DNA of 64,000 nt, taken from assembly GCA_033812795.1 (NCBI GenBank), contig JAPXSY010000001.1, forward strand, positions 124,001 to 188,000, written 5' to 3'. Both the position numbers and the translations under genes were made by a program. Origin of the DNA: JAPXSY01 sp033812795 (GTDB taxonomy: Bacteria > Verrucomicrobiota > Kiritimatiellia > RFP12 > UBA1067). How positions within the stretch are numbered: the stretch's first letter is position 1; the number at the start of each line of letters is the position of its first letter. The notes below the pieces were generated by a model that worked only from the letters and a program-made list of their open reading frames with translations, did not search any database and had not been told where the DNA came from. Of this stretch, positions 53,208 through 62,036 are shown piece after piece.

Positions 53208-55469
53208 TCATTGATCGCCTCCCGCGAAAGTCCGTCTGCGAATCTCCTCCGTGTATTTTTCGATCACCTCGGCAGGCTCGTTCAAATCCATCATGCACTG
53301 CTTGTTCAACTCCATGGCCGCCACCAGAAAATTTGAAGCGTCCACCTGATCGCAATAGGCGCTCAAGATGACACGCGCCCGCTTGGAATCCTTCAGCGCC
53401 CGGTAGAGCTTCGCCTCGCAGAGCAGATAGTCTCCCGTCAGTTTGGAGAGGGGGAAGATTCGCTCCCACGCCTGCAACGCCTGGAACGCCTCCAGATAAA
53501 AGCCCTGTTCGATCAGAATATTGACCTGCTCAGAGGCTGCGGCGTCGCGGATCGCGGAGAGCTTCCACGCTGACAGATCGGCGGGCTGCGCCATCGGCGC
53601 GGGCCCGGACTCCCCGCCCTTACCCCCAGACCGCCGCGCGCGCGCCGCACCCGTGGCCGAGAGGTCCGAAAGCCGCTTCGGCGTGAGCGAGGCGGCCGTG
53701 GCCTTGGCACGACTCTGCACGTCGCCATAGCGTTGCGTCGCGGCATTGATGTTGCGTTCGAGGAATTCCAGATCGCCCATCCGGATCTTGGCCCACTCCC
53801 CTGCCTCGCCGCTGTCACGAAGAAGCGGGGTGATGAGTTTCCGGGCGCCCGCCAGATCGTTGAGGTAAAACATCATCACCTCTGCGGCCTTCAACTTCAA
53901 TACAGCGGCACGACCACTGGAAAACTCTTCAGAACTCAGTTTCAATGCCCACCGGATGGCCTCCTGCGGCTTACGCGGCCCTAAGGAAAAGAGGAAGATA
54001 TCCTCCAGCAACCCCTGCCGTTCGGGTGTCAGCCGTTTCTTGAAGAAGGGCCACCGTTGCGTCACGATGGTTTCGACCAACAGATTGGCACCGGAGAGAT
54101 CCAGCACGCGGAAGAGGTTGTTCAGCATGGCGTCGTCCCACGCGGCAGTCGGATCAGCCTTTTCGGGATACGCCTTCAGCATGCTGTAACACGCCCGCTT
54201 GAATGCGTGCCGTGTCTCCTCATCATCCAGACTGCTGCTGTCGAACGTGTAGGCGAACAGGGTTGTGGTGCAGGTCGCGCGCCGACCCGCCGCCTCGGCC
54301 GTCAGTGTGATCCGGCTGTGGCGGGACCCCTTAAACAGCCAGTGCGTCGTCGGCCCGTCGGCCAGCGCGTTCGGCGCCTCCTCGAAACTCCAACTGTAGC
54401 GGGTCTCTTTCGGATTCCCTTTTGTCCAGGCTTTCAACGTATAGGCGACCCGCGGCTCCTCCCCCTCAAGCGCGAACAGACAGTCGGGCACGGCCTCGAA
54501 GGCGGCGGTCAACCCCGTCTGCGACTGGATCTCGAACAGGGTGCAGTCGCCGGTTTTGACCACATGCTCGTCTTTGATTTTGGCGGTTTCATACATCGAC
54601 GTGCCGGGATACCGCAAATCGCTGGCACGAGGCCCGCCCAACTCCTCCATGGTCGTCTTCGACGTGCGCCAGGTGAACATCATGGGACCGACGGCCTGCC
54701 CTCTGGGGCTGAATCCGAAAAGCTCCACCCGATGCAGACCGGCCGTCAGGTTAACCTCGCCCCCCAAACCGCCCTGCTTCTCGTTTTTCTTGGAGAGCGG
54801 AACCGGTTTGCCGTCAATCACGATCTCCATCGCGCCGGAGCGGATCATCGGCGCGACCCATGTGGGACCGGGGGCCGTGACCTCAATGTGGGCCAGCAGA
54901 TAGATGGCGTTCCCGCCGGGCTTCCACTCGCAGACCGCCATCGGGACCGATTCGCCCTGCCAGGTTCCCGCTGACCAAGCCTGATTGTGAAAATGGGTCT
55001 TGGCATCCACCGAACCCAACCGGCTTAGTTTCTGCGCCGCGGCTTTGGCGCTGGTTCCGTTGACCTCACAGCGGATGGCACTGGGGGTCAACCCGCTTGC
55101 CGGAGTCCACGTTGCGAGTTTTTTCGCGCCCCGGACATACAGAACCGCGGTCTTCCCCTCTTTCGGTGCCGCGAAGACCACGGCGCAGCCGATCTCTTTA
55201 GCGTGCCACAACACCGCGCTTGTCAGCGGGTTCCCCGCCTCGTCAAACGCGAGCGTTTCGGGAAAGGGGCCCGGCAGACTCCCGCCGTCAGGGAGTTTCA
55301 CGAAAAAACCGGCGCTGGGGTGGCTGGGCGCCCGAGTCAGCCCCACTACAAAGCGGATCGTCGCGTCCCGGACCGCCCACTCGCCGGGTTCCGCGGCCCG
55401 GCAGCACAACCCGGCTGCCAAGACCGCCGGGAGGAGACCCCGTATCGCGTTCCGCATCATCGTTTTCAT
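53208..55469 (-). CDS. large exported protein with helical-repeat C-terminus
   Basis: About 753 residues. A signal peptide follows the start cluster MKTMMRNAIRGLLPAVLAAGLCC; several ATGs are possible and I used the one at 55469, preceded by AGGGA. The N-terminal 430 residues are beta-rich (GEVNLTAGLHRVELFGFSPRG resembles a ligand- or carbohydrate-binding jelly roll). The C-terminal 320 are alpha-helical with TPR-like periodicity (KLKAAEVMMFYLNDLAGARKLI, QGFYLEAFQALQAWERIFPL). Probably a periplasmic assembly or scaffold protein of this operon. Function unknown. Confidence 0.72.
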   Translation of the reverse strand: MKTMMRNAIRGLLPAVLAAGLCCRAAEPGEWAVRDATIRFVVGLTRAPSHPSAGFFVKLPDGGSLPGPFPETLAFDEAGNPLTSAVLWHAKEIGCAVVFAAPKEGKTAVLYVRGAKKLATWTPASGLTPSAIRCEVNGTSAKAAAQKLSRLGSVDAKTHFHNQAWSAGTWQGESVPMAVCEWKPGGNAIYLLAHIEVTAPGPTWVAPMIRSGAMEIVIDGKPVPLSKKNEKQGGLGGEVNLTAGLHRVELFGFSPRGQAVGPMMFTWRTSKTTMEELGGPRASDLRYPGTSMYETAKIKDEHVVKTGDCTLFEIQSQTGLTAAFEAVPDCLFALEGEEPRVAYTLKAWTKGNPKETRYSWSFEEAPNALADGPTTHWLFKGSRHSRITLTAEAAGRRATCTTTLFAYTFDSSSLDDEETRHAFKRACYSMLKAYPEKADPTAAWDDAMLNNLFRVLDLSGANLLVETIVTQRWPFFKKRLTPERQGLLEDIFLFSLGPRKPQEAIRWALKLSSEEFSSGRAAVLKLKAAEVMMFYLNDLAGARKLITPLLRDSGEAGEWAKIRMGDLEFLERNINAATQRYGDVQSRAKATAASLTPKRLSDLSATGAARARRSGGKGGESGPAPMAQPADLSAWKLSAIRDAAASEQVNILIEQGFYLEAFQALQAWERIFPLSKLTGDYLLCEAKLYRALKDSKRARVILSAYCDQVDASNFLVAAMELNKQCMMDLNEPAEVIEKYTEEIRRRTFAGGDQ

Positions 55470-55508
55470 ACGCATCCCTGTCTGAGCCCGCACACGCGGG
55501 ACCACACG

Positions 55509-58500
55509 TTACAGTTCCTTGTTGAGCTTCTTGTAATAATCGGCGTTCAGCTCCCGGTACTTGGCGGGGGCCAGATCCTGTTCCGCTTCGATCACATCCG
55601 TCAGGGTCGAGACGGCCACGCCGCCGTCCAGCGTAGTCGCGCTGCCCTCGCCGAGTTCCGTCTTGGCTTTCTTCAAAGCGCCGATCGCCTTGCGCCGCAG
55701 TTCGGCAACCTGTCCAATCGGAACCCCCTTGGAAACCGCGTCCGAGGCCTGCCGGATATGGTGCGCGGCCGTTTTCAGCGAATCGGTGCGCAACCCTTTC
55801 AGGGAAGCCTGCGCATACGACTGGTCGGCCTTGCGCGCCATCTGCTCCATGAACTGCGCCCACGAGCCGGCTTCGGAGGCGTCCATGCGTTCGGTACCGC
55901 CGCTGTCGCCCCAGTCGTCGCCTTTTCCGGAACCCAGCTTACCGCCGCCCGTGGCCTTGGTTTGCGCCTCGCCATCCGCCACGACCTGTCCCGACTGGGT
56001 CGGATCCTGCGTCCGGCGCGCCTCGATGTTGTCGTCCCCCTCGGAGATTGTCCCCGAACCCGCGGCGCTTTCACCGCTCGACATCCCCTGCCGCCCGACA
56101 TTCGACCGCCCGTCCTGTTCTTTGTGATCCGGCGTCGTGTTCCCCGATTTACCCTTTGCGGAGAAGGTGGTCGTGTCGCCCTCGGTGATCAGAGCGCCCA
56201 TCTCCATGTCCGGCAACGCCTGGTTGATGGCACCGTCGTCGGCCTCCCTGTCCATCTTCTCATCGATCTCCAGCAGATCGCCGATGATGTCTTCCATTGC
56301 GGTCTGCAGGGGTGTCAGCGCGACACCTTCCGGCATCTCTTCCTTGTCAAAGGCCTCATCCGTCACTTTGGTGGTGTCGGGCTTATCCCCCAGCCACATC
56401 TCGACATCCTCAATCAACTTTTCGGCCTTCTCCATCGCTTCCAGATAGTGCTCGCGCTTCATGACGGCCTTCTCTTTAACCGGACCGCCCTCCTGATCCT
56501 TCGTCCCCGAGTCCTTTTCCTGAGTCACCTCCTCGAACACGGAATAAAGGTCCTCGACCAGATCGTTGCCGACATTCAGGTGGGCGAAAATATCCAAATC
56601 GCGCGGGATCTGGAGCATCGCATCCTCGATGTTCTTCCGGATCTCCTCGGCCTCCTGCTCCATGACGTCGAAATCTTCCGTGTTCCGGTCCCGGTTTTCG
56701 GCGATTTTATCCATCTCTTCCTTCAACCGTTTTTCGGCCGCCTTGAGCTTCTCCAGTTTCGCCCCGGCGATCTGGAGTGCCTCGATCATCTCTTCGCGCG
56801 ACTCCTTCTCCTCCTGCGCCTGAACCTCCTCGAACCGTTTGCGCACAATCGTCAGCTTGTCAAACGCGCTCCGCGCGTGCGGGATCGCCTCGCGCGCCGC
56901 GTTCTGCTCCAGTTGTTCAGCGGACAGCAGCATGTCGTCCGTGATCTTTTGCTGTTTGCAAAAAGCGGCGACCCCTTCGAGAAACGCGCTCTGCGATTTG
57001 TCCTCGCCCTGTCCCGCCGCCGCCTCGGCCCCGCAGGCCTGAATGAAGGCCACCACCTCCGAACTCAGCGCGTCCTGCTCATCCACCAGCGAGGCCGCGA
57101 CCGCCACCCCCTGAGTGGCGCACTGGGAAGCGGTCTGCAAGACCTTCGCCTGCCCGGTGATGATCCCGTCGAGCATCCCGATCAGGGAACTGGCGCTCTG
57201 GTTCTCCTGGGCTTTTGCCGCGGACTCCCCGGCAAAGGTCAGTTGCCGGAGGATTTTCTCCTGCATCGTCAGGGCCTTGCCAACCCGCCGATCTTTTTCC
57301 GTTATCCCGTTCGTGGCCGGAACCGACCGCAGTGTGGGGATCACTTCATGCAGTTCGTTCAGGTAGAGTTTCTTGATCGTGGGCACCAAATTCCCCAAGC
57401 TCTTGCCGCCGCCCCGCTCCAACAGCAGCCGGACCGTCTGGCGGATCTCCTCTTGTCGCGTGGCGGTCTCAGCCCACTGTTCCGGGGTGCTGTTCGCCAA
57501 AGCATCGCGAAGCTGCGTGACCTTGCGGAGATTCTCACGTTGAAGGAGGATGACCCGCTCCAGACTCTCCCTGCTCTGTTTGGCCAGTTCCTCCCGCTTC
57601 TTCGCCGCCTGATCCGTCTCGTCCAGTTCAAACACCAGCGGACCGGATACCGTGGTCTGGCCGTTGCCCTCGCGGTTGTCCCGGGCCTCAACCCGCATCA
57701 CCCACGTGCCGGTGTCCGTTGTTTTACGGACCACACCCTTCCACAGCGCGGAAAACTCTTTGCCCCGGATCTCCGCAGCAGAGAAGGTCTTCAGCACCTT
57801 GGGCCGCGCTTCGGACTCGCCTGTTTTGGGAAGCTGCACAATGGAGATCTCATCGAACCCGAAGTCATCCGAGGCCGAAAAATCCACCGTCGGAGCCATA
57901 CCGGGCGGCAACGGCACGGGTTTCTGCGGATATCGAACCGTTAGCGCGGGCGGACGGTCCGGCAGGAGGTTGAACCCCACTGTGCTCTCCGCCTTGTCGC
58001 CTTCCGCGCTCTCTGCGGTGAGGATAAAGGCGGCACCGTTCGTGACCACGAGCGCGACGCTCCCGCCCGGTTTCTTCCCTTGCTCAACGAACTCCACCGG
58101 ATCACCGCCCCAGCCGGAAACGACCAGCGAACGCAACGGCGCGTTACAGCGCGCCGCGAGTTCAACCCGGGATCCGGCCGGGATGTCGAGGGCCGTCGCC
58201 TGCGCATCAACCCGTTTCGTCGGCAGGCGCATATAGGCGGGCGGCGTCACCTTCAGGGTCACGGCGCGGAATGCCAAGGGCGGCCGCAGGGTGATCGTGC
58301 TCCATCCCGGCGGATACGCGTCCCCCGCGCGGAAGCGGTATTTCAGGTCGGTGGTGACTTTGGGGATCACATGCTGGAACCGCTCCTCCGCGCCTCCCCG
58401 GAGCGTACCCAACCGATAGGTCTTCTGCTCGCCGTCGGATGGACGGACATCCAGAAGCACCGTGTGCCCGGCCCGGCCCTGCACCTCGCACGCCAGCGTA

Positions 58501-59111
58501 AGCACACCGCCCTGCAGGACGGTCGCGTCGCCGGGGCTCACGCGGAGAATGCGGGTCAGGCTGACCGGCGTGAGTTCAGCGAAGGGGTTCAGTACCCGCG
58601 CCATCGCCACGGGCCACGCCCGCCCCGCGAACGGATACGGCAGCAACAGCAGCAACAGCGACGCGCCCAGCGCAAGTTGCGCCCGGCGCAGCAGCCGCCG
58701 GTCCTTCATCATGCGGAAATCCAACCCGCTCCAGTGCGGGATATCCATTTTCACATACGCCGCGACAAACGAGTCCTTGACACGGAACGCGGAAAACAGA
58801 AGAAAGTTGATCAGATGGTTATCGAGTTGCGGGAAGGTCTGCTCCACACGGACTGCCACGGCCTCGGGAGTGTGGCGCCGCGCCAACGCGCGGAAGACCA
58901 GCCCCGCCGTCACGCCGACCCCCGCCACCAGCACGGCCCAGGCCAGCAACCGCCCGTTGCGGCCGTACCGGACCAGCAGATCGACACCCGCCAGACAGAA
59001 GACCAGCGCCCCAAACAACGCCAGCCCGGCCGTCAGCCGGAACTCCGCCTGCCAGCGGTTCAGCAGTCGGCCGATCTTTTCAAGCTGTCCGATCAATACG
59101 GATGGAGCCAT
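55509..59111 (-). CDS. very large membrane-anchored coiled-coil protein (DUF4175-like)
   Basis: 1200 residues. Two N-terminal membrane helices (about 27-47 and 55-75), a third near 148-170, then beta domains (about 180-480) resembling the DUF4175 family, a long charged coiled-coil (about 500-900), and a low-complexity Gly/Ser/Asp-rich tail with polar repeats. It sits in the inner membrane with most of its mass outside. In other PVC genomes such proteins accompany BatA/VWA and MoxR genes. The start ATG at 59111 follows the previous gene by 44 bp. No enzymatic motif was seen. Confidence 0.75.
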   Translation of the reverse strand: MAPSVLIGQLEKIGRLLNRWQAEFRLTAGLALFGALVFCLAGVDLLVRYGRNGRLLAWAVLVAGVGVTAGLVFRALARRHTPEAVAVRVEQTFPQLDNHLINFLLFSAFRVKDSFVAAYVKMDIPHWSGLDFRMMKDRRLLRRAQLALGASLLLLLLPYPFAGRAWPVAMARVLNPFAELTPVSLTRILRVSPGDATVLQGGVLTLACEVQGRAGHTVLLDVRPSDGEQKTYRLGTLRGGAEERFQHVIPKVTTDLKYRFRAGDAYPPGWSTITLRPPLAFRAVTLKVTPPAYMRLPTKRVDAQATALDIPAGSRVELAARCNAPLRSLVVSGWGGDPVEFVEQGKKPGGSVALVVTNGAAFILTAESAEGDKAESTVGFNLLPDRPPALTVRYPQKPVPLPPGMAPTVDFSASDDFGFDEISIVQLPKTGESEARPKVLKTFSAAEIRGKEFSALWKGVVRKTTDTGTWVMRVEARDNREGNGQTTVSGPLVFELDETDQAAKKREELAKQSRESLERVILLQRENLRKVTQLRDALANSTPEQWAETATRQEEIRQTVRLLLERGGGKSLGNLVPTIKKLYLNELHEVIPTLRSVPATNGITEKDRRVGKALTMQEKILRQLTFAGESAAKAQENQSASSLIGMLDGIITGQAKVLQTASQCATQGVAVAASLVDEQDALSSEVVAFIQACGAEAAAGQGEDKSQSAFLEGVAAFCKQQKITDDMLLSAEQLEQNAAREAIPHARSAFDKLTIVRKRFEEVQAQEEKESREEMIEALQIAGAKLEKLKAAEKRLKEEMDKIAENRDRNTEDFDVMEQEAEEIRKNIEDAMLQIPRDLDIFAHLNVGNDLVEDLYSVFEEVTQEKDSGTKDQEGGPVKEKAVMKREHYLEAMEKAEKLIEDVEMWLGDKPDTTKVTDEAFDKEEMPEGVALTPLQTAMEDIIGDLLEIDEKMDREADDGAINQALPDMEMGALITEGDTTTFSAKGKSGNTTPDHKEQDGRSNVGRQGMSSGESAAGSGTISEGDDNIEARRTQDPTQSGQVVADGEAQTKATGGGKLGSGKGDDWGDSGGTERMDASEAGSWAQFMEQMARKADQSYAQASLKGLRTDSLKTAAHHIRQASDAVSKGVPIGQVAELRRKAIGALKKAKTELGEGSATTLDGGVAVSTLTDVIEAEQDLAPAKYRELNADYYKKLNKEL

Positions 59112-59155
59112 ATCCCGTCTCCGTGCATCAGGCCGCGCTCAGGCGCGGCACGACC

Positions 59156-59809
59156 TCATTTCGTTACCTTGACCTTCTCCGGCAACTTGACGATCTTCAG
59201 GTTGGACACGTAAAAATTCCCGTCCCTCAAATACGTCGAGCCTGGCACAAACATGAAGACCGTGATGTACCGGACTTTTTTCAGGTGGCTGTACGCGACC
59301 GGCGAGATCGTCTCGTTGGGGATGGTGACGCGCATAGTCTTCCACGCCGCCGCTGTCGCCGCGACGTACTCCGCCTTGTACACGCGCCGCAGGTTCTGCA
59401 GTTTCGGGGGTTCGCTCGGCGAAATGCCCGGCTTGAGGTTGTACCCCAGAAACAAAATGTGCACCTCCAAATTATTCTCCACCAGAATGTCAAAGGTGCA
59501 CTGGTAGCGGTCCCCAGGCTCATACGGGATCAGCGGCGTCTCGACCTTCGTCTCATATCCGCTCGGCACCGCCATTTTCAGCACCCGCTCCTTCGCCCGG
59601 AACATCGGCAGGACCGAGGCGTTCTTGGCATTGCCCGTCTGTTTCTTGATGAGGGTCCAGTCATAATCGATATTCCAGCCGTCCAGCGGCCCTTTGGCGG
59701 ACGTGAAGTCGCTGTTGTAACAATAGTTGGTCTCCGCGGGTGCCGCGCGCAACGCCGACACCAGAACAACCCCGCAAAGCCACACGGCACCTTTTCCGAT
59801 CCGTTTCAT
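59156..59809 (-). CDS. exported carbohydrate-binding-like protein
   Basis: 217 residues with signal peptide MKRIGKGAVWLCGVVLVSALRA. The mature part (NYCYNSDFTSAKGPLDGWNIDYDW, later LKKVRYITVFMFVPGSTYLRDGNFYVSNLKIVKL) has the look of a CBM4/9-like jelly roll: N-terminal 'N-x-DF...GW' and C-terminal 'G-x-FYVSNLKI' strands. No catalytic residues were seen. It is located between a VWA protein and the DUF4175-like gene; a ligand-binding component of the surface system is the simplest guess. Confidence 0.65.
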   Translation of the reverse strand: MKRIGKGAVWLCGVVLVSALRAAPAETNYCYNSDFTSAKGPLDGWNIDYDWTLIKKQTGNAKNASVLPMFRAKERVLKMAVPSGYETKVETPLIPYEPGDRYQCTFDILVENNLEVHILFLGYNLKPGISPSEPPKLQNLRRVYKAEYVAATAAAWKTMRVTIPNETISPVAYSHLKKVRYITVFMFVPGSTYLRDGNFYVSNLKIVKLPEKVKVTK

Positions 59810-59834
59810 CTGCCCCTCCCGGTCGCATGACCGT

Positions 59835-62036
59835 CTACGTGAGATTCTGGAATTTTCGGAGAATCCACTCCAGAGCGATCAAAGTGATTAGGATACCAAG
59901 AATCGCCCAATGTTGCCAATACGTCTTATACTCGAAGACGCTCTGCTCGATGCGCTTGGGCGTCACGGACAACAACGCGCGATCCAACTCTTCCGCAGAA
60001 TCGAAATACGCGCCGCCGCTGTTCGCCGCGATCGCCCGCAACACCGACACCTCCACAGGACGGGGGATGGACTCGGGCGAGTAAGGCTTCACCGCGAAAA
60101 AGGCCGGCTCGGACTCCAGCCGCTGCCCACCCGACTCCGAAACCGCCGCCACCGCGTACATTCCCGCGGTTTCGCCTTTAACCTTCACGCTGAAGGTCGG
60201 CACCGCCTTGCCCTCAAGCATCTGGTCCTCCCTCGCCGTCACGGCGAACGGAACCACCCGCTTGTCCGGGAAGGTGATCTCCGCTTTCACCACCGCGCCC
60301 TCGGGCGGGACGCCCTCGCCCACCCAACGGGCGGTGACTTCAATCTCCTCGTTCAGGAAACAGGTCTCGCGGTCGAGAAAGACCTCCCAACTCCGCCCCT
60401 CGATCTGGTCGGCCTTGGGCGAAAGCCATGAGAGCAACTGGTGCCAAAAACGCGGATAGGGGTTGGTCTTGAGCGCGTCAGCGCTCAACTGCCATTTCCA
60501 CAACGAATCCGAGAACAGGGCCACCACCTTGCCCTGTCCGAAATCCTGGGCAAGGATCATCGGTTGCGGACCGCTGTCGCTACGGACCTCCACCAGCACT
60601 CGCGCCGCGGCCGAGGGCACGACCCCCTGAAAGATCGAAAGCACCGCCGGGATTTTCTGCCAGAACTCGGCATCCCCCCCAAAGGCCGCGTGCGAACGCC
60701 CCTGCTCGGTCAGGCTCACGGCGAACTCGCCCTCCCGCGCCTTGCCTGAAAAGGCTTTGGCGGGCAGCAGTCCTTTCAATGCCGTCTTCGCAAAACCGTC
60801 CGGTGCCCAGGCTTTGCTGCCCCCAAGCAGCACCAGACTCCCGCCCGCCTCCACAAACTTCACCAGCGCGCGCGCGCGCTCCTCCCCCAGTTCCTCGCCG
60901 CTCAGATTACCCAACACCACAATCTTAAACTGCGCGAGCTGCGCCTCCCCCATGTCCGGCGCGACCTCCCCGCTCACCCCGTACGTCATGAACTTCCCCT
61001 TGGGACCCTTCAGGAAAATCGAGGGGCTGACCTGCTTGCTCTCGCGCAACACGCGGGACAGATATTTGGACTCCCACCGCGGCGGGCCTTCCACATACAT
61101 CAGGCGGTTCTTGGCATCCAACACCTGCACCACCACCGACGATTCGTTGTCATCGACCTGCGACTCGCCGGACAGCGCGGGCAGGGAGACCCGATAGGTG
61201 TTGACGCCGATGGCCGCGTGATCCAGCTTGAACACCACTTCGCGCGACCCGCCGCCCTCGGGGATCTGCGTCTCGATACGCTGCAACAGCACGTCGTCCT
61301 TGAAAAGCTGTACTGCGAAGGGCTGTCCCCGGGTTCCCTGTCCCGACAGCACGGCCTTGAGTTCCGACTGCCACCCGACCGTGACACGCCGCGGTGTGCT
61401 GAGCGTCTCCACGCGGATATCCGGCTCCTCCTCCCAGATCGCCTCTCGTTCCAGCGGCAGGGTATAAATCGGGAAGGGCCGCTTTTCCAACGCCCACTCC
61501 TTGAACGCCTCGCGCGTGTCCAGCCCGTCGCTGAGCAACAGGCATCCCGTCACGTCCACGCCCGCGTACCGGCCCACGAGTTTCTTCAGCGCGTCGCGCA
61601 ACAACGTGGCCTCCCCCTCAGGCTCGCGTTTGAAGAGTTCCGGCAGCGAAGTTTTCTGCTGAAGATCCGCGGAAAACGGATAGACCTCGACCTCGCATTT
61701 TTCAGCCATACCAGCCGCCCACGGCATCTGGAGCACCGTCTGCGCCGTCTGCCAGCGGTTGGTCATCCCCTTGACCGGGGTCATCGTCATGCTCCGGGAC
61801 TCGTCGACCAACACCAGAAAGCGGGTTCTCTGCTCCAACGTTTCGACACGCTTCTCGCCGGGCAGAAGCAGGCACCACCCCAGCAGCAGGAAGAAACAGA
61901 CCCGTGACAACAGCATCACCCACATCGGCCCGTCCCGCTTCACAAACAGACCGTAGCCGACCCCGGTGGCCGCTAAAGCCGCCAGGACCCCTGCCGCGAT
62001 AACAGCGGTCGGTGCGAGATGGTCGTAAATGATCAC
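59835..62036 (-). CDS. membrane VWA-like protein with glutamine-amidotransferase-like domain
   Basis: 733 residues from a GTG at 62036 that overlaps the upstream stop (GTGA). Two N-terminal membrane helices, a VWA-like segment with a MIDAS-like DESRS (Asp78, Ser80, Ser82), beta-rich repeats, a class I glutamine-amidotransferase-like Rossmann domain (about 390-560: VLGNLSGEELG, ALVKFVEAGGSLVLLGG), a further beta domain and a C-terminal membrane helix. This arrangement is typical of uncharacterised PVC and Bacteroidetes proteins next to BatA. The amidotransferase catalytic triad is not evident. Confidence 0.82.
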   Translation of the reverse strand: MIIYDHLAPTAVIAAGVLAALAATGVGYGLFVKRDGPMWVMLLSRVCFFLLLGWCLLLPGEKRVETLEQRTRFLVLVDESRSMTMTPVKGMTNRWQTAQTVLQMPWAAGMAEKCEVEVYPFSADLQQKTSLPELFKREPEGEATLLRDALKKLVGRYAGVDVTGCLLLSDGLDTREAFKEWALEKRPFPIYTLPLEREAIWEEEPDIRVETLSTPRRVTVGWQSELKAVLSGQGTRGQPFAVQLFKDDVLLQRIETQIPEGGGSREVVFKLDHAAIGVNTYRVSLPALSGESQVDDNESSVVVQVLDAKNRLMYVEGPPRWESKYLSRVLRESKQVSPSIFLKGPKGKFMTYGVSGEVAPDMGEAQLAQFKIVVLGNLSGEELGEERARALVKFVEAGGSLVLLGGSKAWAPDGFAKTALKGLLPAKAFSGKAREGEFAVSLTEQGRSHAAFGGDAEFWQKIPAVLSIFQGVVPSAAARVLVEVRSDSGPQPMILAQDFGQGKVVALFSDSLWKWQLSADALKTNPYPRFWHQLLSWLSPKADQIEGRSWEVFLDRETCFLNEEIEVTARWVGEGVPPEGAVVKAEITFPDKRVVPFAVTAREDQMLEGKAVPTFSVKVKGETAGMYAVAAVSESGGQRLESEPAFFAVKPYSPESIPRPVEVSVLRAIAANSGGAYFDSAEELDRALLSVTPKRIEQSVFEYKTYWQHWAILGILITLIALEWILRKFQNLT

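Noticed and set aside
55203..57944. 913-codon open frame on the plus strand
   Set aside because: Antisense to the DUF4175-like gene (and overlapping the neighbouring gene). Its long length reflects high GC content; no domain, signal peptide or ribosome site, and the minus-strand genes are better supported.
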